A stretch of 64,000 nucleotides of DNA from contig CM032661.1 of assembly GCA_019095985.1 (NCBI GenBank), forward strand, positions 13,616,885 to 13,680,884. The letters are read 5' to 3'. Within the stretch, counting starts at the first letter, position 1, and each line of letters begins with the position of its first letter. Shown piece after piece: positions 49,250 to 60,593 of this stretch. The notes below the pieces were generated by a model. That model made no database searches. It was not told where the DNA came from and saw nothing but the letters and a program-made list of their open reading frames with translations. The stretch comes from Streblospio benedicti. Its lineage: Eukaryota; Annelida; Polychaeta; Spionida; Spionidae. Both the position numbers and the translations under genes were made by a program.

Positions 49250-49309
49250 GAAATCGTTACAAATGCCCACCAGGGAGCAACTCTGATGACAACTTTTCAC
49301 CCTGCTATG
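49250..49309 (+). CDS. D8C/VWDE-like exon 5
   Basis: Exon of 60 bp encoding NRYKCPPGSNSDDNFSPCY, entering in phase 1 and leaving one base before GTAGGT. It would hold the last cysteines of the D8C-like domain (compare the YVYxL...C...YC ending in family members). The outgoing phase agrees with the next exon. The incoming phase does not agree with the favoured donor of exon 4. Confidence 0.5.
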
Positions 49310-49698
49310 GTAGGTGTATTTATACTGTTTTTACGGAAGAAAATGAACCCGAGATTTCCAATAATCTGAAATTCATGACTTGGTCTATAAATTACTTACT
49401 TGAGATGAATGTATGGATTTTACGATGACGTATAATGAATTAGAATCAAGTCTCTACAAATCCTTGTGTGGAATTTCGTGCAACATTCACATACCCTTTT
49501 GCTCATCTCTTCCTCCCACTCCTCCCCTACTTATCTCACCCATACCATCAAGTATAACCATTTTAGTCCACGTTCACTCACTTGTTCTTACGAATCGAAA
49601 GGACTACACCAAGTGTAGGATTTTTCTGCTACTGGCCTCTACTCATAGTTATAATGCAGTAGTGGTGCGTTCGGTTTTGTTTATTGTAGCCCTTGCAG

Positions 49699-49946
49699 CC
49701 AATGAGACCATAACACCAAATATAACATGGCAGATCACGAAACCCGACAATCCCAAGCACATACCAGAATACAGGTGGCGCTGCAATTGGGGAAAACCCC
49801 AATTGTTAAACCTTGGAGTGGCAGTTCAGTTCCTGGCAGACGGTCAGCCCATAACTAATGAAGAGAAGATGGGACCCGCAAAAACTGACGCTGTTCTTGA
49901 AGAAAAGGATGATGGTGGTAAAGATACATGGACAATGGGACAAAGT
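49699..49946 (+). CDS. D8C/VWDE-like exon 6
   Basis: Exon of about 248 bp after CTTGCAG. It encodes ANETITPNITWQITKPDNPK, then YRWRCNWGKPQLLNLGVAVQ and FLADGQPITNEEK, and ends DTWTMGQ(S). It has two N-glycosylation sequons (NET, NIT) and an alternating beta-strand look like the segment after D8C in VWDE. The end is either at CAAAGT/GTGAGT (phase 0) or two bases earlier (phase 1); both have a partner acceptor in the next exon. Confidence 0.6.
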
Positions 49947-50338
49947 GTGAGTCTTCTTACAGCTGCTATATATTTGCTGCTATAAATTACCTGGTTGTGT
50001 CCAAATGCTTCATAGCTGTCATAAAATAATCTATATGTGTTTCCCAGTGTTTGCGGATACATTCTCACACTTCTCTGTTTCTCTCTCACGTCTTTTTTAG
50101 ACCGTCTTCAGCTATATCTATCGTTGGTAGAAATATGATTGCTAAAAAGACGTGAGAGAGAGACAGAGAAATGTGAAAATATATTGGCAAGCACTGGAAA
50201 AACATATATATCATTCAATAGCACAAAAATGCTAATAAGACCTTCCCAAAATTTCGTCCTCACGTGGGATTCAAATCCACGACCTCTGGGTTGAGATGAT
50301 AACAGACCAAGTATGTAAGCTGGGGATTACGGAGACAA

Positions 50339-50550
50339 CGGTTCAGCCGTGTAACCTTTTAACAGCTCGCTGTTTGGGATGATGGTATCATTCTGATCTC
50401 ACAACCTAGGGGTCGTGAATTCGAGTCCGCCAGGGCCACTTGATATAGTCAAATGGAAGCTTAGGGTTGTAAAACCTGTCTTCAGCTATATCTATCGTTG
50501 GTAGAAATATGCTTGCTAAAAAGACGTGAGAGAGACAAAGAAGTGTGAAA
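50339..50550 (+). mobile_element. tRNA-derived SINE flanked by direct repeats
   Basis: TGGGATGATGGTATCATTCT and GTGAATTCGAGTCCGCCAGG are the box A and box B regions, followed by GGGCCACTTGATATAGTC. The tail TCTTCAGCTATATCTATCG...AAAAAGACGTGAGAGAGA is repeated directly at 50101-50176, and an inverse piece of it lies at 50061-50100. This marks a nested or tandem SINE insertion. Confidence 0.6.
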
Positions 50551-50663
50551 ACATAACATAATCATTTCTCAACAAGCATGCATTGTTTTCATAAAATTGT
50601 TAGTTGAATGTAATTATCATCGAACAAAAAATTATTCAATTCTTTCATCCAGATTTCGTGCAG

Positions 50664-50744
50664 GACGCGAGCATATATTTTGATGATCCGAACCAGCCCC
50701 CTGGACTGTGGAAGGAAAGTGATCGACACCCCACAGGCATGATG
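50664..50744 (+). CDS. D8C/VWDE-like exon 7
   Basis: Exon of 81 bp, phase 0 to 0, encoding DASIYFDDPNQPPGLWKESD and ending HPTGMM before ATG/GTAGAG. The acceptor is GTGCAG at 50663; an alternative acceptor CATCCAG at 50652 adds NFVQ in phase 1. It is the last supported exon before the gap at 50978, so the gene is 3'-incomplete on this contig. Confidence 0.5.
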
Positions 50745-50823
50745 GTAGAGATTGCTGTCCTTTATATTATTTCTACTTAGACTTCACAACTATCCAAACA
50801 AAACATTCAGATAAACCACATGC

Positions 50824-50938
<115 letters not shown>

Positions 50939-50977
50939 TCTGCAGACGGTAATCGCTTCGCCCCTATTAGGACCCAT

Positions 50978-51077
50978 NNNNNNNNNNNNNNNNNNNNNNN
51001 NNNNNNNNNNNNNNNNNNNNNNNNNNNNNNNNNNNNNNNNNNNNNNNNNNNNNNNNNNNNNNNNNNNNNNNNNNNNN
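50978..51077. other. Assembly gap, 100 N
   Basis: Exactly 100 N. To its left is a long (TA)n tract. To its right is a copy of the repeat family also present at 34175-34345, so both flanks are hard to assemble. Confidence 0.98.
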
Positions 51078-51233
51078 CAAAAAATCCACTTCTCAGAAGT
51101 GAAATTTGGATCCTCCGTTTCAATGCGCGGAGCATGAAAATCGCCGCCCGGATTGGTCCATGGATTCGGACTTTGCCATTTTTCGGGTGATTTTTTGAGT
51201 TTCTGCCCGAATGTTCAGTAATGTAATGGGGGG
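51078..51233 (-). mobile_element. Family X end at the left edge of contig C4
   Basis: Reverse complement of 34190-34345, ending TGTTCAGTAATGTAATGG plus a G run. The contig starts inside this repeat, so the gap at 50978-51077 probably reflects a repeat-induced assembly break. Confidence 0.8.
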
Positions 51234-51685
51234 TTAGAATGCTTATTTTCTGAATGAAATGATTTATAGTGACAGTTTTTTCTGCATTAGTGAACTAAAG
51301 CTCAGTTTGATTATTGCCGTCAAGGTCATCTTAGTATATTGGCACCACATATAAATTTACGAGTAGAGTTACAGTAAAAAAATTGAATTCAAGCTCCTTG
51401 CCAGCGACATCCTGGAGCGACATATTCTTTAAAAAATATTAACATGGATTGAATAATAAAACACACAAAAAACAGAAAACCAAACATTGAAATTGTAAGG
51501 AAAAGACAAGTTTTATTGATTCAATGATCTGTTCAGCCACCAAACAAAACAAAAATGAAAACACAACTAGACTTAAAACACACACAAAAGATTCAAACTA
51601 ATTAATCAAAATTGGAGATCCATGTACAAAGTTAGACTTTTCAATGAGACACTTCATCAATAAGTAATTTACTTTCAATTTCTAG

Positions 51686-51790
51686 CGAGTCACCTATAAT
51701 GGGATCATCCCGGGGATCATCACTGTTTCCGAAGCTTATTTTTGGAATGGGCAAAAATCTGAAAAGCAAGGAAGAACCCATCCATAAAAA
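51686..51790 (+). CDS. Possible further exon of the D8C/VWDE-like gene
   Basis: After a TTTCTAG acceptor, an open frame reads RVTYNGIIPGIITVSEAYFW and runs to a TAA without an obvious donor. Phase 0 would fit the upstream exon ending at 50744. If real, it would support C3-C4 adjacency. The alternative is a chance open frame; the minus strand is also open here (51720-51929). Weak. Confidence 0.2.
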
Positions 51791-52115
51791 GTGCCGTCAT
51801 TTTATCCGAAGAATTAATTTCGTGGTGACATGTGCGGATAGGTGATGAGCGGGTATCAGTGCCAAGGACGTACACGTAATAAGATTCTGCAGGTGCTACG
51901 CCCATAAACTTGCCACCGTCGATGTACAAGGAGAAGGTTTACAGTGTGTTTTTTTTTGTAATTTGCTTACCAAAATTTATTAGCTTCCATTTGGTGTGGA
52001 GAATGGAACAAATATTGAAAACTCAGATTTTTATCTAGGTGTCACGCCCTTTTACTTTGTACTGAGTATTTCCACAAATAAAGTTTCTTCTTCAACTTTC
52101 TCATCTAGAGTTATT

Positions 52116-52284
52116 ATTGACATTATAGGATTCTTTCTCAAAGTCCATAGGGCTATATCCACATAGCTTCTGCCAGGACTCGAACCCTGGACCACTGCAG
52201 TTGTGTCAGGATGGCCGAGTGTTAGGTTCCACTCCCGGTGGAGGCTATGTGATATAACCCTATTGATGTGAAGAAAGAATCCTC
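52116..52284. repeat. Foldback pair of SINE pieces
   Basis: The minus-strand piece (GGGTTCGAGTCCTGGCAG, AGCTATGTGGATATAGCCC, AAAGAATCCTATAATG) faces a plus-strand copy (TGGAGGCTATGTGATATAAC, AAAGAATCCTCTAATG). The two form an inverted repeat of about 75 bp per arm. Confidence 0.65.
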
Positions 52285-53151
52285 TAATGTAATTCTTACT
52301 TACAGTCAGTTAATTTCTAATATATTTATAGATTTATTATCTTAAAACTTTTAACGACAAAAAGCTGTGTCTTACTAGTGCAAACAATTGAAAAGAATAA
52401 TGTAAATCTTTGGATTATCACCCCACTAAACTTCCACCCTTCAGTGCTTACGACAAATTGTGTAGTTTTCTTCTTGACATTTGATTTCTAAAGCTTCAAT
52501 TATGAAAAAGAGCTGGTATTGGTATGATAATGAACGTATCAAGTAATATAATGAGACATATCCCCTTCTCACTATTACGGCTATGAGAGTAAATTGACCT
52601 TGTTGTCATGACTTAAGTTGGTCATGGAGAATTTGTCACACAATTAATTAATGGGAATGACATTGCCTAACAGTGCTGGTAATGGGGTGATGCTAATAGT
52701 CGGCATGTGCTTGATGCGACGTTGTTGCAGAAGTAGTAGGACTGAAACTGGCTTATTTCTATTATCATGTAATGTAGTCTGTAATGCAATCCACTTTGTC
52801 CCTGTAATGTTGATCAACAAGAGCTGCCAAATAGCTGCGTAAGCTATGCCTATGGACTATTTTCATTCACATGATTTTTACATATGAGAGCTGTCCAAAA
52901 TTTGTTTAAATATTTGCCATCATTCAAATAACAAAGCAGAAGTAGCATATGATATGGTACATGTATATCGAAATTCATCATAAAGTGTTTAGTTTACTGT
53001 CATTTTTTTTTTGTTATTGTTTTTTATTTGCTGTCATTTATGCATCCATAGTAATAAGCCTCACTTTAAAGTGAACACGGATGACACATAAAAAGCATAT
53101 ATTTGTGCTCCCATTGTCATCCATCCTCTGCAATGCCTGGCCAAACTTTAA

Positions 53152-53899
53152 CCCCTCCATTCCATCGTCGTTACTTGGCTAAAAACTAGGTTAAGACGTT
53201 TTCGAGATTTGGACCTGATCGAGATCTCGTCCTTATCTAGTCTTCATGGTCGGAGCTATTTCTGTTCTGATTTTCTTTGAAAGTCTCCATGCACAAAAGA
53301 CTTCCACCGCGACTTTTTATTCCCACTTGCTGCATATAGAACTAAAAAGGTCGCTGTAGTTTGACGAAGACTTAAAAAATTAATACTTTATCTCCACCAG
53401 GTGGGAACCATGTCGTAACCTAGTCGAAATCACGTCTGGACCATATCTGGACCATGTCAGGTGCTAGTTTTAACTAGTCTTCTTAGTCTTGACCATGTCG
53501 GGACCTTGTCTCCATTCCCTTTTATAGCCCAAGTCTCGGTCACAACTTGGTATGGATCCACATTCCACTATCATAACCAGCATCAAAACCAGGTTACGAC
53601 TTGTCAAATTTTCTTGGTCTTTATCTTGTCGCCATGGTTAGGATGATTTCTGGACCATGTCTGAACCATGTCTCATCCTCATTGAGACCAAGTCTACCAT
53701 ATCTGGATCTTGTCTGGATCTTGTTGCCCCATTTAGTCTGGACATGGTCGTTACCAGGTCTTGACCATGGCCGAATATGGAATGGAAAAAACTTTTATGT
53801 AAAAAAATTTGCATATGTCTCACGATCTAGTCCTCGATACCCATGACTTCTCAAGGTCACAACTAACTGAACAGTAAGTCCCAATGGTGAAATGGAGGG
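53152..53899 (+). mobile_element. piggyBac-like MITE with TTAA target site
   Basis: TTAA-CCCCTCCATTCCA at the left and TGAAATGGAGGG-TTAA at the right. A TTAA duplication with CCC-starting ends is the piggyBac pattern. The interior is built of many GGACCATGTC, ACCTTGTCT and TTGACCATG words on one strand. No transposase. Confidence 0.72.
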
Positions 53900-54299
53900 T
53901 TAACAGTGAAGCTTCTTTTTTGCAATACACATGAATATTTTTTTCTCGGGAAATATACATACTCATCTTTTTAAGTTAATAAGCAAAAACCTTCGTTTTC
54001 GTTTTCTTAAAAGTCAACTAAAAAAAACAAAAAAGTATTTTGGAAATGGGATAATTTGACAGTGATGTGCCATTGAGGTTTTAGTCACAGGTTTGAATCT
54101 AATTATGTAGATGTACATGTAAGCTCCAGAATGAAGATCTGCTTTAATTTGCGCATACTGTCAACATATTTAAAACATACTAGTAATCACAAATTAACTT
54201 TAACACTTCATTTCCGGAGTGAAAGCAATCTATTATCTTATACCATTTTTAGAAACCCAAGCTGTACACTTTAAATTATTCATAGATTTTACATTATAT

Positions 54300-54623
54300 C
54301 AGTGGCAGATCCAGAATTTGGAGGAACGGGGGTCCCAAAATCATTCAATGAGTGAATGCGCCGGTGCGTAAAGTCAGCACCTATCTAGGGGGGTCTGGGG
54401 GCATGCCCCCCAGGATTTTTTTTTAAAAAAGCACTTTAAATAATGCATTTTAAGAGATATTTTTAGTATATTTTTTTGTTATTCCTAACCTACTGAGATT
54501 AATCATCAAAATGCAACCGGGGATGTGCAAGCTTGGGTTCAATTCCCTATTCAAAATGGGCCACCGTAGGGATGAACCGCGGGCCCGGCCCCCCCCCCCA
54601 GACCCCCCTTGGATCTGCCACTG
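54300..54623 (+). mobile_element. hAT-like MITE
   Basis: CAGTGGCAGATCCAG at the left and GGATCTGCCACTG at the right, with subterminal GGGGTCTGGGGGCATGCCCC and CAGACCCCCC. CAGTGGC ends with GC-rich subterminal runs are common in non-autonomous hAT elements. An 8-bp duplication could not be confirmed. Confidence 0.68.
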
Positions 54624-54810
54624 TATATTATAAAGAGTTTGGTGAATCTGGAATCGCAATCTCCCATCTGATCATCGATGATGAACAGGGTAGATATCAA
54701 ACGATTGAGTTCAAAGTGTAAACCTTGAACAAATTCTACATCAGGCAATGAGCCAAAAATGGGTTGGTACTCATGACTGATGTGTGATTCTGTGGACAAA
54801 TTGAGGATTT

Positions 54811-54965
54811 GTGACTAAGTGGATAGGGGGTGTGGACTTGTCACTAGAAGGTTGTTGGTTCAATTGGCAATCAGGTCTGATGGTGGATGCTAAGCTAATT
54901 TGTCTGTAATTTGTTCCAAACTACTCTGCGGTTCCTATATGTAAATAGGTACAAGTCAGGCTATT
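54811..54965 (+). mobile_element. tRNA-derived SINE, diverged
   Basis: GTGACTAAGTGGATAGG (box A region) and GTTGTTGGTTCAATTGGCAA (box B region) about 45 bp apart, followed by an unrelated body. The copy is eroded. Confidence 0.5.
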
Positions 54966-56663
54966 GAAAGTTAATGGGAGTGATTAGTAGCATGTTTGTG
55001 ATGCTATTGCAATGTGTTGTATACTCCGTATGAAATTGAGAAAGATAGTAACAAAGACACAACAAGGATGTCAATGAACTAGCATAGATGTATCTATCTG
55101 ATTTTGACTTCAAGCCCACGCATTTTCATTTACAATTGAACATGTAAAGTGAGTATGCAACATGCACCCCGAAGGATAAAGAGTTCTATAAACGAATCAT
55201 GATAATTGCATATTTGCAACATCAATCACAGTGCAACTCTTGACATTTTACAAATATGATTGAAAAATAAGCTTGCACTGCAACAAATGGGCCATTGCAC
55301 CAATGTCACGTGGTAACAAAATGTCAGGGTTGTGAGGATGAGGCAGATCAAAAGATAATGGGGACACCCTGAACAGATGCTAATAAATGCATTTCTCACA
55401 CTTCAGTACAATAGTAGGGTAAGTACACGCACAGTATGGATCTCTTCTCTTTGAAAAAATCAGTACTACATTTTTCACATATACATGTACATGTATAGGC
55501 TATATAAATTGTGAAATACATGTATACATAATTATCATGATGCTCTTGAATATGATAATTTAGTGCACTTATAACACAGACCTTTTAAAACGGTCTCGCA
55601 ATCCTGATGTGCTTCAAGAAATATCACATGTCAAATTTGCTAAATATATGTTGACTTGAATTTTATTATCTTTGCAACAGTGTATGGCTTGTTGAACATC
55701 AAATGCTTAATACAACCATCAAAACTCTATACTCATGTAGAGGCCCACCTCATACTTTAGACTGTATCAAATTCCAATATGAAAGCAAAATCTTGTAAAA
55801 GCCCTCCCCTTAAGTTAAACTGACAAATTTCAACCTCAAAGCCCATGAGCGTTTAGGTTGTTGTTGCACTGAGCAGCACATAAGGAACAATAGTGTACCA
55901 CAAATGCGTACAACAAATGAGTAGTTCTATTGCTCATGCTATATGTATATTTCGTTTGACACCACAAATATTAGGGTTGCAGGGGCAATTTCTGGCTAAA
56001 TTTTAGCTTATGTTTGTATACTATAGCATTCATGATTTTTCTTTGTACATGTATCATTGATATAATGATGAACACAGTAAGCATCCATTCTGTGTGCACA
56101 CATTTATGAGAGACCAATAGAATTGTGTTGACCTCACTTCAATGTATGCTCCACAGGGTGTATTGCAAAATTAAAATGTACTTGAACCAATTACACTTTA
56201 TTACTTCGTGTAAAATCAGCTGGTTGCATTGGAATAGAATATTACGTTGACATCTTTTATGCAAGTGATAGAAAAAGCCAGGCATAAAACAGACACAAAT
56301 ACAAAAAGAGAAGACGTGCTGATAATAGCCTTTGTAATAATACACCCATGTAGATTTATTCCACCTCAAATAAAAGTCTCAAATTTCACTGAGCCATATA
56401 CTTAAAAAATCAACAGAAAAGTGGATGCTTTCCCCCATTGTTCTTTAATTTCATGCAAACAATTTTCTCCCCTGACACTACTGACTATCTTATAGATAAT
56501 TTGATTTGAAGCAAAAGTGAAATGTCAAATTTTTAACAGCTGTGAAAAATCCCGTCTGCCCCATCCTCCCCGGTGGAATAATCTCAATGTATTCAGCTCC
56601 CACTAGACACGACCTTGACATGCTCAAATAAATACATGCTGAACTGTAGAATGAATTGTTTAC
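54966..56663. other. Region where a missing FCSK exon was looked for
   Basis: AT-rich. No minus-strand segment encoding the expected fucokinase stretch (W-rich, between DLWD and RRLQHEL) was recognised here. Confidence 0.5.
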
Positions 56664-56768
56664 CATATCACTGTCCCACAAGTCCTCACTGTTAATTCCG
56701 GTAAGACGGAAAAATACGGCAAACGGCATGTTGCAGATTGTGCTGCTCGCTCGCTTCTCGAGGTTGCC
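56664..56768 (-). CDS. FCSK: L-fucose kinase exon, last one on this strand
   Basis: Exon of 105 bp, phase 0 to 0, 35 residues. It contains NMPFAVFFRLTGINSEDLWD, matching human [20 protein letters not shown]. Acceptor TTTCAG, donor ATG/GTAAAC. The next human stretch (beginning near EYCLPSARLFPVLHP) could not be found between here and the gap at 51077. The next recognisable exon is at 12429 on the opposite strand and starts in phase 2, so at least one intervening exon (phase 0 to 2) is missing. Confidence 0.9.
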
Positions 56769-57222
56769 CTGAAACAATTGAAAAAAACCTCACAGATCCA
56801 TGGTTGATCTTCTAAAAACGATCACACACTGGGGTAAAAAGTGTCAATCAATAATTAACTTGGGCCAAAAATGTTTTCCATTTGTATTTCTTAATCCCAG
56901 TGATAGTGTTTTTCTTTTTATATTAAATTACCATTTCTAATGTTCTGTCATTGCACTCAAAAATTAGCAATTATTTAAAAAAAATCTGTAATATGAATTT
57001 GTATGTACTTTAAAGCGTAATGAAAGTAGAGTTAATTGACTTAATTGACAGCGAATATTTGAACATAGATATTAGAAGTAATGTGTGAAACTTTTTTGCT
57101 CTATTGAAGTTTTGAAATGAGTGTCTTTATCAAAGCGAGAATCAAGAAATTGTTCCCCGCAACCACCGTCATAGCTATATGCATATTCTTTTAAAATAAA
57201 TTATATTGCTTGCTTGCTTATG

Positions 57223-57267
57223 AGTGAGTGGGTGGGTGGGTGGGAGGGTGGGTGGGTGGGTGGGTGT
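57223..57267 (+). repeat. GGGT-repeat tract, 11 bp from an FCSK donor
   Basis: Nine or so GGGTGGGT-type units on the plus strand. Because the gene is on the minus strand, its pre-mRNA would carry an ACCC-rich tract starting about 10 nt into the intron after the exon at 57278. The plus strand can form G-quadruplexes. Confidence 0.9.
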
Positions 57268-57277
57268 CCACGGTTAC

Positions 57278-57397
57278 CTGCGGGTCGTCGTATTTTCCGA
57301 GCACGGTGGTGACGGGGATGTGGTCGCGGCCCGGCAACGCCGCCAGACGGATATGGAACGTCTGCAGAACGATACTGTCCGCTAAAGTCTCATTCGC
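57278..57397 (-). CDS. FCSK: L-fucose kinase exon (after the beta-helix)
   Basis: Exon of 120 bp, phase 0 to 0, 40 residues starting ANETLADSIVLQTFHIRL and ending LGKYDDPQ. It corresponds to human SKALHGRELRDLVLQGHH up to LVGRLDSWER. The acceptor is TTCCAG and the donor is CAG/GTAACC. The exon is clearly richer in G+C than its surroundings. Ten bases into the following intron the coding strand carries a long ACCC-repeat tract (listed separately). Confidence 0.88.
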
Positions 57398-58421
57398 CTG
57401 GAAGTAAGTGATTTTTTTAGTTGCAATTCACTGTTGCCATGCTCGATAGACTTTATATTCACTCCAGGTCATTAGTATTGTCGCAGGTTAAACGTCGGCA
57501 CCAAAACGCAACGTCTCGTTCATCTGGAAAGAGAAAACATGCAAAAAACACTAGCTGGTGAGCTAGTCGGAAATACTGGATGCCATTTGGACAATGAATT
57601 ATTGGTGCTGAACTTGCTCATTGAATGGACGGGTTTATTTACACTTTACAGTTTTTACAGTAGAGAAACTACATCCTTATTTTTACTATAAAAGTTCCAA
57701 ATGTCGAAAAACCTACCTTTGCCTTGGTATTATAGAAACGCATTAATCCATGATCATATATTAACTTGATATACGAGCCTATAAAAGCTTTAAAATGAGA
57801 AAAAAACTGGCAGTACATGAATGCATTTGATGAGTAGATTATGGTGTTATTTTACAATGCTAATTACTACATGTTAATATGCCCTCTAAATTGTATCATC
57901 CTTTGAATCTTTGTATGAAACTTCTTTTTTTTTTATTCAAATATGCCTTATTTGAATATCTATGTATGTTTAGTTCTTTATCATACTTTGAAAACTTTCG
58001 GTACACAAAGTAGCCTTTTTTCATAAAACATAAAATATATCAGGAACAACTGAATATTCACCCATTTTTGAGTATTGAAAAATCTGTTTCCACTTTGTAA
58101 GCCTTTGCAAGACAAGTAGTGGATACCATGCTAAGGCAAACATCATGAAAACTAAAGTGGGAGAGTGGACTTGAAAAGCCCTGTATGTGTTGACAGGGCA
58201 CTCATCTTTCCATTGCATTTTCATGAGGGATGGTTGGGGATAATTATGTATTTAAAATATGACGCTATACATGTAGTTGCCCTCTCTCAACAAACTCCCC
58301 TAAACCTATCCATCAATAACCAACAAAGGCTATTAATTGGCAATTTACGGTTTGTTTAAATTACATGTATCCTAAAATTGGACTTGGATGACTTTAATAA
58401 ATCAAAAATCAAAGTTGTATA

Positions 58422-58591
58422 CAATATAACATCTCTCTTAGTCTATCAAGACCACCACGGAGCTCGCCTCAACTGGTCTCATTAGAGGGTTGGCCTACTT
58501 GCCAAGTTTCTAGGTGGACTCTAACAAATGATATTATATTAAGATAGAGGTGGTCTCTTTACAGAAGTTGTCATAATGGACGATTCTACTG
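58422..58591 (+). mobile_element. Pogo-like MITE
   Basis: Eroded left end CAATATAACATCTCTCTTAG, internal GAGGTGGTCTCTTTACAG, right end GACGATTCTACTG-TA. It lies in the FCSK intron between 57397 and 59432. Confidence 0.62.
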
Positions 58592-59431
58592 TATATTGAA
58601 AAGAAAAGAAGGCCAGTGAAAAAGAACATAGTCTGTAACACAAATGCAATTCAATATAAGGTCTAAGTGGTTGTGTCAGACGCCTGTTCACACCTGCTCT
58701 TGGGTATACACCATCGCATAGAGCCCAGCTGACATATTTCTCCTCAGAGCTTTCTTATACACGCAAAGATCATACGAAAAATATCTCACTACACTTGGCA
58801 GTTGGCACATACATTTATCCTTAAACTGTTCAATGGCTTAGTCTTTTATATGGACCCATTGAGATCCAGCGATGCAAAAAATTGTGATGGACAAGTATTG
58901 GGTCTGAATAGTCCCATAGTGAACTTCATATATAGTGCCAGTTGTCAGTTATGATCTGACAATGATCCTTAGAGCATAAGGAAGTAGACAGCAAAATGAA
59001 CATACTTTCTATTTAGTTTGTCATCATACTCAATTCTAATTGGTGGAGATGTTTGGGATAGGAGTGTCTCACTATTTCTAAAGTACAATATAGTTACTGC
59101 ATAGGTAAGACCTCTAAACTGGAGAAAAAAGGATGCATTTTCATTGAGAAAAACAGTTTCTATGCAGGGTATGCACGTGTATTGCATTTGCCTGCACTTG
59201 TTTGCTACCGCCACTTCGAACACAGAGCACAAGACTCATGTAGATATAGTGATCCCACTACTCAACCATACCATTAGACTGCTCACATACAACTATCAAC
59301 ATATGAACCATATCAAAATCTAGACAATTGCAATTCCAATGTCATAGACATTGTTGTAATAAAGACAATGTGGTAAATTAAAAAATTCAACCGAAAAGCC
59401 CATGGGTGTTTAGATGATACCGGTATATTAC

Positions 59432-59593
59432 CTGTAGTCCAATAGTGTAGACACCATTGAGGATAGAATCTTTGCCAATTGTGACGGGTGTGTCAATGTA
59501 ACAATGAGACAGGATCGTTTTGTTACCAATGACGACATCATCCACTACTAATGAATTGATCAGAATAGCGCTGTCCGCCACCTTCGCTCCAGG
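59432..59593 (-). CDS. FCSK: L-fucose kinase exon (beta-helix-like repeats)
   Basis: Exon of 162 bp, phase 0 to 0, 54 residues. It begins PGAKVADSAILINSLV and holds hexapeptide-like steps such as VVIGNKTILSHCYI and VTIGKDSIL. These fit the left-handed beta-helix seen after sugar-1-phosphate pyrophosphorylase folds, and align with human GPVQLGPGSVLQHCHLQG. Acceptor TTACAG, donor CAG/GTAATA. The intron to the next exon is about 2 kb and carries a pogo-like element. Confidence 0.92.
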
Positions 59594-59943
59594 CTGTAAA
59601 ACCAAGGGTGAAAAGGTCATGATTTAATAAAATAATCCATACTTTTACAACAAGTTACAACAATATAAACTTTGTTTTAAGACAGCGCAGGGACAGGTAT
59701 CAACTTCAAGAGGTGGCAATACAGTGGTGACCTTTATGGAGGTTCGTGATGATCTCTTTATGGAGATTAGTCATACTCTGGAGAGTGTATAAAACTTTTG
59801 CCATCTAATATTGTATTTTCAATGACACTAAGCTAATCAATAGGATTTTCCTTGAATATTACCGTAGACTTTGTCTTTGAACAATTGTAATGAAATCCCA
59901 TTAAGTGCATTCTTTACATACCTGCAAGAATGCTCATGAAGTA

Positions 59944-60109
59944 CATTAAATCCTCTATTACGACCATGCCGAGGATTGCCATTAGCTCTAAATAGAGATT
60001 GTCTTATAATGGAAGTCACAACAGTTTCTTTATTAATGCTTAGGACTGAAACAGTCTTTCTTTAAAAGCGGTCTCTTAAAAGAGGTGGTCTTACTTGGAG
60101 GTTCTAATG
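59944..60109 (+). mobile_element. Pogo-like MITE
   Basis: TA-CATTAAATCCTCTATTACG at the left and TTGGAGGTTCTAATG-TA at the right, with GAGGTGGTCTTACTTGG inside. It is about 100 bp from an FCSK exon acceptor-donor pair (60213). Confidence 0.6.
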
Positions 60110-60212
60110 TACTTGCAATAAAACTGTTTAAAAAATCAAATAAAGTGAATAACATTAACTGATGACAAAGATTAACCAGACAAGCTTCCTACATATAACA
60201 ATTTCCGCATAC

Positions 60213-60346
60213 CTTGGCGAACGAGCCAGCATTGTTGCTAGTGACAACGCTGGAGTGTTGCCCAGGCAGCAGGTACTGCAACAGGTGCTTGTGGTGTGTT
60301 GCCGGCAGTGCAGACATATAGAGGTGCGTCCCAGACGGCACTGGCC
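60213..60346 (-). CDS. FCSK: L-fucose kinase exon (end of the globular N-terminal part)
   Basis: Exon of 134 bp, phase 1 in and phase 0 out. It reads VPSGTHLYMSALPATHHKHL, corresponding to human [20 protein letters not shown], and ends NNAGSFAK before a GTATGC donor. The acceptor is AATCAG. The reading frame was set by joining the first two bases to the single base left by the previous exon. Confidence 0.88.
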
Positions 60347-60593
60347 CTGATTAGGGTTAACACATGAATAAGAAGATAAAACCAACTTTGTAATACTAAC
60401 GTACTAAATACTAACTTGTGTTTTTCAATGGCCGATATACACTAAAATGCGATTCTATTGACCTGACATATGACGGTATAGCAAACAACAAGTGCACATC
60501 GTGATGAAATTCATTTTCTTTTCACATGGCTTTACAAAAGTAGAACACGGGAGATGAGTTTTATGCTTTATTACCTGTTTATTACATGATAAA

